A stretch of 13,553 bases of DNA. Source: Baffinella frigidus. Taxonomy: Eukaryota > Cryptophyceae > Cryptomonadales > Baffinellaceae. Location of the stretch: contig MU647084.1 of assembly GCA_026770585.1 (NCBI GenBank), positions 112,285-125,837 of the forward strand, read 5' to 3'. Positions 6,418 to 12,985 of the stretch are shown piece by piece. Positions within the stretch are counted from its first letter, which is position 1; each line of letters begins with the position of its first letter. The notes below the pieces were generated by a model that worked only from the letters and a program-made list of their open reading frames with translations, made no database searches and was not told where the DNA came from. Both the position numbers and the translations under genes were made by a program.

Positions 6418-6719
6418 CTGCGCCCGCGTTAGCGTGCAGGGGTGGGGAGGAGACGTTAGCGTGCAGGGGCGGGGCCCCGCGTCTCCTCCCCACCCCTGCA
6501 AGCTGATGCGTTAGCGTGCAGGGGTGGGGAAGAGACGCGGGGCGGAGGGGGGGGACTTGAGCGGAATGATGGTGGGTGGGGGGGTCGAACGGATTGGTGG
6601 GAGTGTTGGCTGTGCATCGGGCCCTTAAGTGGCCCACTGAGGGGAATGCTGCATGGTGCCAAAGGTCCTAAGATCCGTGTACCCCACCATCCTTGGAGGA
6701 GCAGGAGGACTAGTGGCAC
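6418..6719 (-). repeat. DLH intron 2 with direct and inverted repeats
   Basis: The phrase gttagcgtgcaggggtgggg occurs near 6428 and 6511 and in altered form near 6456, and its inverted counterpart (tctcctccccacccctgca) lies at 6481-6499. The intron therefore holds a foldback of about 20 bp per arm. The open frames here are Pro/His-rich and not coding. Confidence 0.6.
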
Positions 6720-6783
6720 CTGCCGTGCGTGGCCTCGCTGAAAGGCTCGCCGCGGAAAACGTCTGGCGCGAAGACGGGCAGGC
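6720..6783 (-). CDS. DLH-like hydrolase, exon 2
   Basis: A 64-nt exon with acceptor cgtctgcag and donor gtgcca. Joined to the last G of exon 1 it encodes GLPVFAPDVFRGEP and FSEATHG. G-x-x-V-x-x-PD-x-F-R-G is the conserved beta-strand and loop that follows the first helix in DLH-family proteins. It is too short to appear as an open frame of its own but is well supported by motif and by phase on both sides (phase 1 in, phase 2 out). Confidence 0.72.
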
Positions 6784-6885
6784 CTGCAGACGACGTGGGC
6801 GCCGCTTCAGCCCTCGGCACGCGACGTGATAGTTTTATGGTGCAAAATGCAGAGCTAAGCTATTTCACAGCCAGCTCGCGCGCAC

Positions 6886-7309
6886 CTGTTGCGACGCAGA
6901 GCGATTGCATCCACGCTCGATTGTGCGCATCCTCCACACCAAACACGTCCGTGAACATCAAGATTCCCCCTGCCGCCGATTCGTCCACGCCCCCCCCTTG
7001 AATCGCCGCTCCCGTCGGTGCCACGAGAAACCCAGCGACCATGACGCCCCCTGACTCGAAGTGCACATCGCGCCCAAGCGGGACCACGTTTGGAGCGGTG
7101 TCATCGCCCCCGCCGCCTCGCAGGGTCATTTCCCTGGCAGCGTGCGTCGCCGGAGAGGCGCCGGGCACCGGGCGCCCGCGCGGGGCCACGCCCCTGCGGC
7201 AGGAGGCCGGGTGGTGGGAGAGGAGAGGGGAGCGATGGGGGGGGATGCGGGGCGGGGAGAACGCGGCTGCGCTCCCGAGAATCAGGACCAACAGAGGGAG
7301 GCAGGACAT
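6886..7309 (-). CDS. DLH-like hydrolase, exon 1 with plastid-targeting presequence
   Basis: The start at 7309 gives MSCLPLLVLILGSAAAFSPP, a signal peptide with predicted cleavage before Phe, followed by an Arg/Pro/Ser-rich transit-like stretch to about residue 60, typical of import into a complex red plastid. The mature part contains GGGVDESAAGGILMFTDVFG and EDAHNRAWMQSLCVATG, the first core strand and helix of dienelactone-hydrolase-like alpha/beta hydrolases. The exon ends at CAACAG|GTGCGC (6886), phase 1; reading on would reach a stop within nine codons. A decayed paralogous exon lies at 5687 and below. The gene is divergent from the plus-strand gene at 7607. The substrate cannot be inferred. 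Confidence 0.75.
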
Positions 7310-7606
7310 GTGGGGGATCTCGCGGGAAAATCCGGCTCCTGCCGGATTTTGCCTGTCCGGTCAGTCCCGAAAAAACGCGCCAAGAGAATTGCACCCTACA
7401 GGCGAGATCTCCGGCTTGGACATTGCCCCAGGGACCCCAGGATCCCGATTCGACACGCCGGGGTGAAGGAGGGCGCGCCGCAGCACCGGCGCCAGGGTGC
7501 TCCTGGAAGCGCCGCGCCGGATCCCCCAGGAGCCTGTTGGTTCGCGACGAACGGGACTTCGTAAGGAGAGGCTGGGCCCCTGCCGTGAGTCGAAAAAGCA
7601 CGCGAG
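7310..7606. promoter_or_regulatory. Divergent intergenic region between two genes
   Basis: This 297-bp gap separates the start codons of two outward-reading genes and should hold both promoters. A block with gccggattttgcctgt (7344-7359) and a gaaaaa...agaattgca phrase (7368-7393) is also found upstream of the copy-B start (5720-5800), so it was part of the duplicated unit and may include promoter elements. There is a short inverted pair, aatccggc/gccggatt, at 7329-7352. No TATA box is evident. Overlapping open frames on both strands here are GC-driven and not supported. Confidence 0.5.
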
Positions 7607-7989
7607 ATGGAGGAAGAGCTCATCGATCTCACCGCCTCGCGCCCCAACTCACCCTCTCCGGCCGCAGCGGTGGCTGCACGATCGGCATCAACGAACGAAG
7701 TCATTCCGGAGTCGGACGATGATATGGAGATGGATGGAGCCCCCGTGCCAAAGGCCGCGCCCGCCGCGCATGCGCCGCAGCCGGTGGCAGGGGGAAACGC
7801 GGGCTTTATCCCTGCGCCGAACTATGCCGGGCCAAAGATAGGCTACGCCTTCAAGAGCGGTCCCACAGGGTTGGGCTACTACAAGGACCCAGCGCCCAAA
7901 GCCTCTTCCGTACTCAACGCCGGCGGCTCGGCTCAGCAAGGGCCCGCCGCCGCCGCGCCGCCCGCTGCTGCGCCTTCTACGAGCGCACT
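7607..7989 (+). CDS. Unidentified Pro/Ala-rich protein with SUMO-interacting-like motif, exon 1
   Basis: The start ATG has a purine at -3 and G at +4. The protein opens MEEELIDLTAS, where ELIDLT fits a SUMO-interacting motif, followed by an acidic patch PESDDDMEMDG and a Pro/Ala linker. It then has GPKIGYAFKSGPTGLGYYKD (about residues 82-101), a glycine/aromatic phrase I have seen in many unrelated algal proteins but cannot assign. I end the exon at the donor-like GCACT|GTATCT (7990), phase 2, because the composition changes sharply after it; the frame itself stays open to 8668. Low-complexity nuclear or RNA-associated function is only a guess. It may be the first exon of the gene continuing at 10165. 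Confidence 0.55.
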
Positions 7990-8384
7990 GTATCTTCCCG
8001 CTCCACTGCCCTGGCGCTTGCCGTGTCCCCCCACTGCCGCACCCAGCCTTCCCCCCTGCAAGCACAAACCCTTTTTGTGCGATCTTATGGTCTCGATTGT
8101 GGTCAGGCTCTCACGATTGTGGTGGCTGCCTCGCAGGTCTGTGCCTGGGAACCTCGCCACACAGAAGGGCTTCGCGCTCTTCTGCTCCATGAACAGACCC
8201 GTGGTGTGTCCCGTTCGATTGTTCCCAGACCCCGATTCCTCAATCCCGATTGTGAACCCAGACCTCGATCGGCCGCCTTCAGCCGGCAGGGCACTTCTGT
8301 CGTGCGCACGCCACGACGGGCATCACATGATCTCAGTCTTGGTGCTGCGAGTGAAGGACAGGCTGGACCCTGGGCCTACAGATG
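7990..8384 (+). other. Probable intron with open frame
   Basis: No feature is convincing here. The exon-1 frame remains open but encodes a composition unlike the exon, with many Cys, Trp and Arg. A short pair (cgattgtggtcaggctctca / cgattgtggtggctg) lies at 8094-8127 and related cgattgtg phrases at 8217 and 8257. A possible acceptor, gcctcgcag, ends at 8135. Confidence 0.4.
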
Positions 8385-8645
8385 GGGCCAGGCACGCTAT
8401 AAGTAGGGCCAGGCACGCTATAGATAGGGCCAGGCACGCTCTAGATAGGGCCAGACACGCTATCAATGGGGCCAGGCATGCTATAAGTAGGGCCAGGCAC
8501 GATATGAATAGGGCCAGACACGAGGCAAATAGGGCCAGGCACGCTATGTATAGGACCAGACACGCTATGTATAGGACCAGGCACGCTATGTATAGGCCCA
8601 GGCACGCTATCAATGGGGCCAGGCACGCTATAAGTAGGGTCAGGT
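8385..8645 (+). repeat. 21-bp minisatellite, 12 units and a partial
   Basis: The consensus is gggccaggcacgctataagta with variation mostly in the last eight positions. The units keep a strict 21-bp period, so both strands stay open: on plus the frame reads RARHAIS-type heptads, on minus LIACLAP-type. The pair of units 4-5 closely matches units 11-12, which suggests higher-order duplication. It is a minisatellite with spacers of zero length, not a CRISPR. Whether any of it is translated cannot be decided from sequence. Confidence 0.85.
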
Positions 8646-8872
8646 ATCCAAATATATCCAAGTATTGAGAATTTCCCCATCAACCTGTCTTGAGAACTGC
8701 TCGAGCCGGGAGAACGTGGTGCACGAAGGAAGCGGTGTCGGGGCGCAGTGAGCTAGCGCGAGCATCTATGTCGATGCTGGACCGCAGAGATAGATAGCCT
8801 GCACTGTGCAGGGTACCCGAGGCGTACCCAAGGCGAAGCCAAGTGAGCCAGGGCCATTTTGTGGATATCTAT

Positions 8873-8915
8873 TTTGTGCTGCATATACCGATCCTTGGGG
8901 TATATGCAGCACAAA
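8873..8915. repeat. Perfect hairpin, 17-bp stem and 9-nt loop
   Basis: tttgtgctgcatatacc and ggtatatgcagcacaaa are exact inverted copies around gatccttgg-like loop sequence. It abuts the palindrome at 8917-8956. Confidence 0.85.
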
Positions 8916-8916
8916 G

Positions 8917-8956
8917 CCAAACCCCAATGATGGATGCATCCATCATTGGGGTTTGG
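8917..8956. repeat. Perfect 40-bp palindrome
   Basis: The half ccaaaccccaatgatggatg is followed directly by its exact reverse complement with no spacer, centred on an NsiI-type atgcat. Its outer tip, ggggtttgg, runs straight into a telomere-like G-rich array, so the palindrome includes one repeat in each orientation. Confidence 0.9.
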
Positions 8957-9055
8957 GGCGTGGGGCTTGGGGTCTGGGGCTTGGGGTGTGGAGCTTGGGG
9001 TGTGGGGTGTGGGGTGTGGGTTGTGGGGTTTACGGTTTAGGGTTTAGGGTTTGAT
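8949..9055 (+). repeat. Telomere-like G-rich array
   Basis: Degenerate heptamers and octamers (ggggcttgg, ggggtgtgg, gggtttagg) that become more TTTAGGG-like towards the right end. The array is followed by tgatgaatat and a repeated block. Confidence 0.85.
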
Positions 9056-9330
9056 GAATATTTACTATGCACAAAGTCGATTTGCAGGGCCGGATGCGCT
9101 CCGCAGCAATTAAGTATCCATCCTTGGGGTTTGGGGTGTGGGGCGTGGGTCTTGGGGGGGGAGGTGTGGGTTTTAGGGTTTCGGGTTTCGGGTTCAGGGT
9201 TCAGGGTTTAGGTTGTCATGAATATTCACTAAGCACAAAGCCGATACGCAGGGCCGGTCGCACCACAGGTGCCACCCCCCCCCTGCTGCTCCTGCGGGGT
9301 GCCGGCACCGCATCCACCGAACGCTGACCC
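9048..9330 (+). repeat. Two copies of a block ending in an acceptor-like gcagGGCCGG
   Basis: The block tttagggtttgatgaatatt, then actatgcacaaag, cgatttgcag and ggccgg, occurs at 9048-9103 and 9207-9262, and a third time at 10054-10107. A telomere-like array (9127-9215) lies between the first two. The gcag|GGCCGG point could be a splice acceptor echoed three times. Downstream of the second copy, gtgccggcaccgcatccacc (9298-9317) resembles gtgccggcaccacagcaacc (10110-10129). I cannot tell which, if any, is a real exon. Confidence 0.6.
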
Positions 9331-9385
9331 CTGCGCGCCGAGTGTGCGCGCCCAGTCCGGGTCTTTGATCAGCTGGCACCGTAAT

Positions 9386-9518
9386 CTCCATACAAGTATT
9401 AATTAATTGCTTTTCGGCAACGAAAATTACTACACGGTTTGCTCATAAAAGTAATAGTAGAGCGTTTGTGTAGTAAATTTCGTTGCGCCAAAAGGAATTA
9501 ATTAATACTTGTGTGGAG
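9386..9518. mobile_element. MITE-like element with ctccayacaagtattaatt TIRs
   Basis: The left arm (ctccatacaagtattaatta) and right arm (taattaatacttgtgtggag) are inverted copies. The arms continue inward through a cttttcggcaacgaaa counterpart to actacac/gtgtagt. AT flanks both ends (9384-9385 and 9519-9520). The 133-bp element is AT-rich in GC-rich surroundings and absent from the neighbouring tandem copy at 9741. Confidence 0.8.
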
Positions 9519-9649
9519 ATGAACCTGGTCAACTGATAGGTTGACGCGAGGTGGTTCACCAACGCTACTCCCGGGCACCAGTTACGGGCTTCTAGAGCCG
9601 ACACGGCTCGTCCCACCTCCCCTCCCGGCGCCATACCGCGATCGTGTTT

Positions 9650-9703
9650 GTCAATTCACTAACCCTCGCTTCCCCCCAGGTGATGCAGTCGACCTTCCGG
9701 GTC
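9650..9703 (+). pseudogene. Weak echo of the acceptor and start of the exon at 10165
   Basis: gtcaattcactaaccctcgc, ttccccccag and gtgatgcagtcgaccttccg parallel the genuine boundary (aattcactaaacctcgcctt, cccccag, gtgctgaagtcgaacctcgg). The match fades after about 25 exon bases. An acceptor-side fragment without exon sequence (gtcaattcactaaacctcgc) also lies at 9871-9890. Confidence 0.6.
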
Positions 9704-9965
9704 CTTGAAAGGATATCATCTCAAGTTGATTTACCAGCTTTATCAGCTGGCACCTGGTAAACTGGTAACAGTCGTCGTTCTGATATACCAACGCTACTCC
9801 CGGGCACCAGGTAGGGGCTTCTAGAGCCCGTACGTCTCGTCCCACCTCTCGGCGAGATGCGATCGTGTTGGTCAATTCACTAAACCTCGCCCCCCCCGGG
9901 GGGGAGGCGAGATTGACAGATACACGTCTGTCAAAGCGAGGGTTAAGTAAATTGACAGATACGCG

Positions 9966-10038
9966 TTCCCCTAGGTGATGAAGTCGAACCTCGGGCGCAC
10001 CCCGGATCCGACCGACCTCATCCTCAAGGAGGGCTGGG
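9966..10038 (+). pseudogene. Strong echo of the acceptor and first 23 codons of the exon at 10165
   Basis: After ttcccctag the sequence encodes VMKSNLGRTPDPTDLILKEG and W, against VLKSNLGRAPEVIDLIVKQG and W in the exon at 10165. It then passes into gggggttgacggtttagggt, a telomere-like phrase. Frame and acceptor are intact. There is no donor with clear consensus, so it looks like an exon-edge duplicate rather than an alternative exon. Confidence 0.7.
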
Positions 10039-10164
10039 GGTTGACGGTTTAGGGTTTAGGGTTTGATGAATATGTACTGTGCAGCATGTTGATATGCAGG
10101 GCCGGATGCGGTGCCGGCACCACAGCAACCGAAAGCAAATTCACTAAACCTCGCCTTCCCCCAG

Positions 10165-10845
10165 GTGCTGAAGTCGAACCTCGGGCGCGCCCCGGAGGTG
10201 ATCGACCTCATCGTCAAGCAGGGATGGAACAGGCTCCCCCCGGACTTTCAAGCCAAGTACGTGCTCAAGGCGGCGAAAACAGCGAAGAGCGCGCCGCCTC
10301 CACCAGGCAGCGGTGCCCGCGCCGGTCCTGCCCCGGTGCCGCCGCCGGCCCGCGCCCCGCTCGCTGCGAAGCCTGAGCCCGCGCGCGCTGCGGCTCCGAA
10401 GCCAGAGCCCGCGCGCGTCCCAGCGCGCGTCGCGCCCCCGCTCCCGGCCGTGGCGAAGCCCGAGCCCGGGGGCGTCGTTGCGCGCGCCGCGCTGCCCCTG
10501 CCGGGGCCGTCGGCGTGGGGCGGGCTCGGCGCCGCGGCCAGCATGGTGGGGTCCGCGCTCTCTGGCCTGGTGCCGGCGGCGAAGAACATCCAGGACATGC
10601 TGAAGGAAGGGATCCTGGAGCAGCTTCAGCGCGCGGCTGTCAAGCCTGCGCCCGTGGCGGCACCGCCGGCGGCGCCGGCGCCGGTGGCGCGCCCCGCGCC
10701 CCGCCCCGCGTACAACCCGGCGCTGCTCACGGATTTGCTCGCGGCGACCCGCGAGTGCCAGCGGCTGGGGCGGGCCAAGAAGCAGCGCCTGTGCTCGCAG
10801 GCAGAGCTCACGGCCGCGAAGAGGAGGCTGGCCGTCGCGCAAAAC
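10165..10845 (+). CDS. Unidentified Ala/Pro-rich protein, large internal exon
   Basis: The exon follows the acceptor cgccttcccccag and ends at the donor CAAAAC|GTACGG, phase 0 on both sides. It starts VLKSNLGRAPEVIDLIVKQG with WNRLPPDFQAKY, a compact helical-looking segment. A linker with repeated KPEPAR units follows (about residues 50-115), then a hydrophobic helix-rich part (AWGGLGAAASMVGSALSGLV, KNIQDMLKEGILEQLQRA), a second Pro/Ala linker, and a basic end (CQRLGRAKKQRL, AAKRRLAVAQN). I do not recognise the family. An open frame allows a Met at 10111, but the repeated acceptor at 10164 favours an internal exon. The start of the exon is echoed at 9966 and 9650. The long antisense frame is a GC shadow. 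Confidence 0.65.
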
Positions 10846-10988
10846 GTACGGCCTGTTCCGTACCCTTGGGAACCTGCTGGGCTGCGTGGGTTGTGAGGCG
10901 TCCTGCTGTAGATACCGGCCAAACGTTGCCCCCCCCCCAAAAAAAACTCCCCCCACCCCCCACCTGACCTTTCTCCCCCCGCGGGCAG
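10846..10988 (+). other. Short intron
   Basis: 143 bp from gtacgg to cccgcgggcag, with a stop in the upstream frame, a cccccccccaaaaaaaa run and a C-rich tract before the acceptor. It joins phase-0 exons. Confidence 0.6.
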
Positions 10989-11118
10989 GCGTACATGAAC
11001 GCTGAGCAAGCGGGGGCGGGGGCGGGGGCGGGGGCGGGGCACGGGGCGGGCGCGTACGGGGCGGGCGCGGCGGGAGGCGCTGCCGCGGCCCCTGTCGACC
11101 GCACGATGGCTGTGCAAC
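10989..11118 (+). CDS. Unidentified Ala/Pro-rich protein, Gly/Ala repeat exon
   Basis: In frame with the preceding exon it encodes AYMNAEQ, an AG dipeptide run, HGAGAYGAGAAGGAAAAPVD, then RTMAVQ. A stop follows at 11121, but the donor-like CAAC|GTTGAA (11119) gives phase 1, which exactly suits the next exon. Telomere-like C-rich sequence begins within a few bases of this donor. If the donor is not used, the protein ends in RTMAVQR. The GGGGCG repeat is slippage-prone, so its length may vary between strains. Confidence 0.6.
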
Positions 11119-11316
11119 GTTGAACCCCTCCACCCTCCACCCCGAACCATCAACCCTTTACCCTAAACCCTATACCCTAAACCCTGAAGCATATACCCTG
11201 TACCCTAACCCTTAACCCTAAACCCTAACCCCTTTACCCAACCCCTAACCCCTGACCCCTGACCCCCAACCTCTATACCCTTACCCCTAAACCCTGAACC
11301 CTACACCCTCAACCAG
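11119..11316 (+). repeat. Intron made of telomere-like CCCTAAA satellite
   Basis: Nearly the whole 198-bp intron is degenerate telomere-like repeat (accctaaaccctataccc, cccctaacccctgacccctg) running from the donor gttgaacccc to the acceptor ccctcaaccag. The C-rich strand is the sense strand. Confidence 0.75.
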
Positions 11317-11350
11317 GTGCGGAGGAGATCGAGGACGACGCCAACGTTGG
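11317..11350 (+). CDS. Unidentified Ala/Pro-rich protein, 34-nt acidic exon
   Basis: A short exon with acceptor ctcaaccag and donor GTTGG|GTCAGT. In the phase carried over (C+GT) it encodes R-AEEIEDDANV-G and leaves phase 2, which the exon at 12437 accepts. The position of the donor is supported by two further copies of the same edge (gccaacgtcgg followed by gtcac or gccag) at 118-bp spacing downstream. It is below the length of usual frame listings. Confidence 0.55.
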
Positions 11351-11697
11351 GTCAGTTCCCTTTCTCGATTTATGTACCTTTGCACAAACGTTTTTGTTGC
11401 TTGGCACAAACTGCGGCTCCTCACGCCATTTCCCCCGTTTTGTTTCGCGCTACTACGCCAACGTCGGGTCACTTTCCTGCCTCGATTTGTGTTGGGCGTA
11501 TGCGAGGAACCGCAGTTTGTGCGCGAAACTGCGGTTCCTTACGTTATTTCCCCCGTTTGTTTTTCGCGCTACTGCGCCAACGTCGGGCCAGTTTCCCGCC
11601 TCGATTTTTGTACCTTTGCACCAACGTTTTTGTTGCTTGGCACAAACGGGGTTTGTACCTTGGCACAAACTGCGTTTCCTCGCGCCAAACGTACTAA
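11337..11697 (+). repeat. About 118-bp tandem repeat beginning with the exon donor
   Basis: Units start near 11337, 11454 and 11573 with gacgccaacgttgggtcagt, tacgccaacgtcgggtcact and tgcgccaacgtcgggccagt. Each continues with ttcc, cctcgatttntgt and cacaaac/gcggttcc phrases and a cgttatttcccccgttt-like end. The first unit holds the real exon edge; the third has gc in place of the donor gt. The middle unit contains an inverted ggaaccgcagtttgtgcgcg/aaactgcggttcc pair. The open frames here are Phe/Cys/Arg-rich and not coding. Confidence 0.75.
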
Positions 11698-11949
11698 ACC
11701 CTAAGACATAAACCCTACATCATGGACCCCAAACACCAAACACCGAACACCAAACACCAAACACCAAACACCAAACACCAAAAAAGCCTTGTGTACCGCG
11801 TTTGTGCCCGCGCTGCTGCGCCGCGGAACAAGGGGTGTAGGTTGTAGGCTGTAGGCTGTAGACTGTGGGGTGTAGGGTGTAGGGTGTAGGGTGTAGGGTG
11901 AAGGGTGAAGGGTGAAGGGTGAAGGGTGTAGGGTGTAGGGTTTAGGGAT
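11698..11949 (+). repeat. Telomere-like arrays of both polarities
   Basis: 11698-11781 is C-rich on plus (ccctaagacataaaccctac, then caccaaacaccaaacaccaa). After 45 bp of unique sequence, 11826-11949 is G-rich (ggtgtagggtgtagggtgaa). The two could pair within the transcript. The G-rich array shifts by stages from ggctgta to ggtgtag to ggtgaag to ggtttag. Confidence 0.85.
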
Positions 11950-11989
11950 CAGCGACAGCGCTCCAGCAGCGCCGCGCCACAATCTCATC

Positions 11990-12128
11990 CCGCCAGGCAT
12001 CTAAATCAAATGCTCGAAATGCATACTTTTGGCGTCATAAGTTGCCAGAAGGCGCCAATTCGGCCACTTCAGGCAGAATCTGACGCCGAAAGTATGCATT
12101 TCGAGCATTTAGTTTCAATGCCTGGCGG
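11990..12128. mobile_element. MITE-like palindromic element with aatgctcgaaatgcat TIRs
   Basis: The left arm (ccgccaggcatctaaatcaa, atgctcgaaatgcatacttt, tggcgtca) and right arm (tgacgccgaaagtatgcatt, tcgagcat, atgcctggcgg) are inverted copies for about 45 bp with a few mismatches. The centre has cttcaggcagaatc and ttgccagaagg. It lies in the intron before the exon at 12437. No 2-bp TA duplication was found. Confidence 0.75.
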
Positions 12129-12164
12129 AAGGAAATCTCCTCTTGACCAACTCCTCCGCCGCGC

Positions 12165-12290
12165 AAACGCCAACCCCTGCATGCAAACTCCCTCTTGCCA
12201 AACGACACGGATTGCCAAACGACACGGCTCTTGCCAAACGACACCAACCCCTGCATGCAAACTCCCTCTTGCCAAACGACACGGACGCCC
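12165..12290 (+). repeat. Direct repeats of caacccctgcatgcaaactc and tgccaaacgacacgg
   Basis: A block of about 38 bp (caacccctgcatgcaaactc, cctcttgccaaacgacac) occurs at 12170-12207 and 12245-12282, and ttgccaaacgacac appears twice more between. A weakened form (ttgacaaacgacac) precedes the real exon at 12392, so this is part of the acceptor-side echo. Confidence 0.7.
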
Positions 12291-12306
12291 CTCAACCCCT
12301 GAATGC

Positions 12307-12340
12307 AGGATGTCGCACAAATGCGCGGGCGAGCAACCAC
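12307..12340 (+). pseudogene. Echo of the acceptor and start of the exon at 12437
   Basis: gaatgcag then gatgtcgcacaaatgcgcgg and gcgagca match the genuine boundary (ctccacag, gatgtcgcacaaatgcgcgg, acgagca) with one change in about 30 exon bases. Upstream, gacgcccctc also matches. The copy passes into unrelated sequence and has no donor, and lies 130 bp before the exon. Confidence 0.7.
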
Positions 12341-12436
12341 AATCTTCCCTTGACTAACTCCGAAGCCGCACACGCGCCAAAAAAATCTCTTTTGACAAAC
12401 GACACTGTGCTGACGCCCCTCGATGCCTCTCCACAG

Positions 12437-12571
12437 GATGTCGCACAAATGCGCGGACGAGCAGACGTTCACATCCTACGTCCCGGTGATCTTCACGGAT
12501 AAAGAGGCCTTCAAAGACCACCCCGACAAGCTCAACGAGACCAGCTGCCTCGCGTCGCAGATCGCCCCCAA
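12437..12571 (+). CDS. Unidentified protein, exon with TSYVPVIFTDKEAF
   Basis: The acceptor is ctctccacag. In the phase left by the 34-nt exon (GG+G) it encodes MSHKCADEQ, TFTSYVPVIFTDKEAFKDHP and DKLNETSCLASQIAP, and ends at the donor AA|GTATCA, phase 2. The mixed composition, unlike the low-complexity exons before it, suggests the start of a folded domain, but I cannot name it. A Met opens the segment, so it could instead be the first codon of a separate gene. The following intron is telomere-like satellite from its ninth base onward, and the rest of the protein is beyond the window or hidden. Confidence 0.6.
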
Positions 12572-12950
12572 GTATCATGCACCCTGCACCCTGCACCCTA
12601 CACCCTACACCTTACACCCTACGCCCTGCACCCTGCACCCTTTACCCTGCACCCTACACCCTGCACCCTACACCTTACACCCTACACCCTACACCATACG
12701 CCCTACACCCTACACCTTACACCCTACACCCTTCACCTTACACCCTGCACCCTACACCCTACACCTTACACAGTACACCTTACACCCTGCACCCTACACC
12801 CTACACCCTACACCCTGCACCCTGCACCCTGCACCCTGCACCCTGCACCCTACGCCCTACGCCCTATGCCCTACTCCTTACTCCCTTCTCCCTACTCCCT
12901 ACACCCCACACCATAAACCCCAAACCCCAAACCCCAAACCCTAAAACCTA
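12572..12950 (+). repeat. Telomere-like satellite CACCCTRCAC, C-rich on plus
   Basis: About 370 bp of octamer and heptamer variants (caccctgcaccctacacctt and similar), ending in plain heptamers (ccccaaaccccaaaccctaa). It starts within eight bases of the exon donor. Open frames reading TLHPTPY-type peptides through it are repeat artefacts. Confidence 0.9.
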
Positions 12951-12985
12951 ACGGCTTGCTCCCAACGCGCCGAACCCCGCACTAC

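Larger units (their letters stand above)
3112..7309 (-). other. Span of the reconstructed DLH-like gene (exons 1-4, 3' end missing)
   Basis: Four exons in order on the minus strand join with matching intron phases (1, 2, 1) and give a continuous DLH-type core: TDVFGVEDAHNR, then GLPVFAPDVFRGEP, then FDAWR...ADIS, then ALAMVGFCFGGGR. The distance from the first motif to the nucleophile Cys is about 95 residues, as expected for this alpha/beta-hydrolase family. Introns are 102, 302 and 3097 bp. The third is inflated by a decayed exon-1 copy, MITEs and echoes of exon edges. The catalytic Asp and His would lie in C-terminal exons that I could not find. The product would be imported to the plastid. 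Exon 4 could instead belong to a tandem second gene copy. Confidence 0.6.
9367..9880 (+). repeat. Two tandem copies of an intronic unit, one carrying a MITE
   Basis: Copy 1 (9367-9661) and copy 2 (9741-9881) share atcagctggcacc, then accaacgctactcccgggca, cttctagagcc, cgtcccacctc, gatcgtgtt and gtcaattcacta. Copy 1 contains the element at 9386-9518. Each copy leads into an echo of the acceptor of the exon at 10165. Confidence 0.7.

Noticed and set aside
8385-8645. CRISPR array
   Set aside because: The repeats are directly adjacent with no unique spacers, and the context is eukaryotic.
10144-11133. 329-codon open frame on the minus strand
   Set aside because: It is Arg/Pro low complexity opposite a better supported plus-strand exon set; long antisense frames are expected at this GC content.
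12423-12951. Open frames encoding TLHPTPY-type repeats
   Set aside because: They read through the C-rich satellite in several frames; only the first 46 codons of one correspond to a credible exon.
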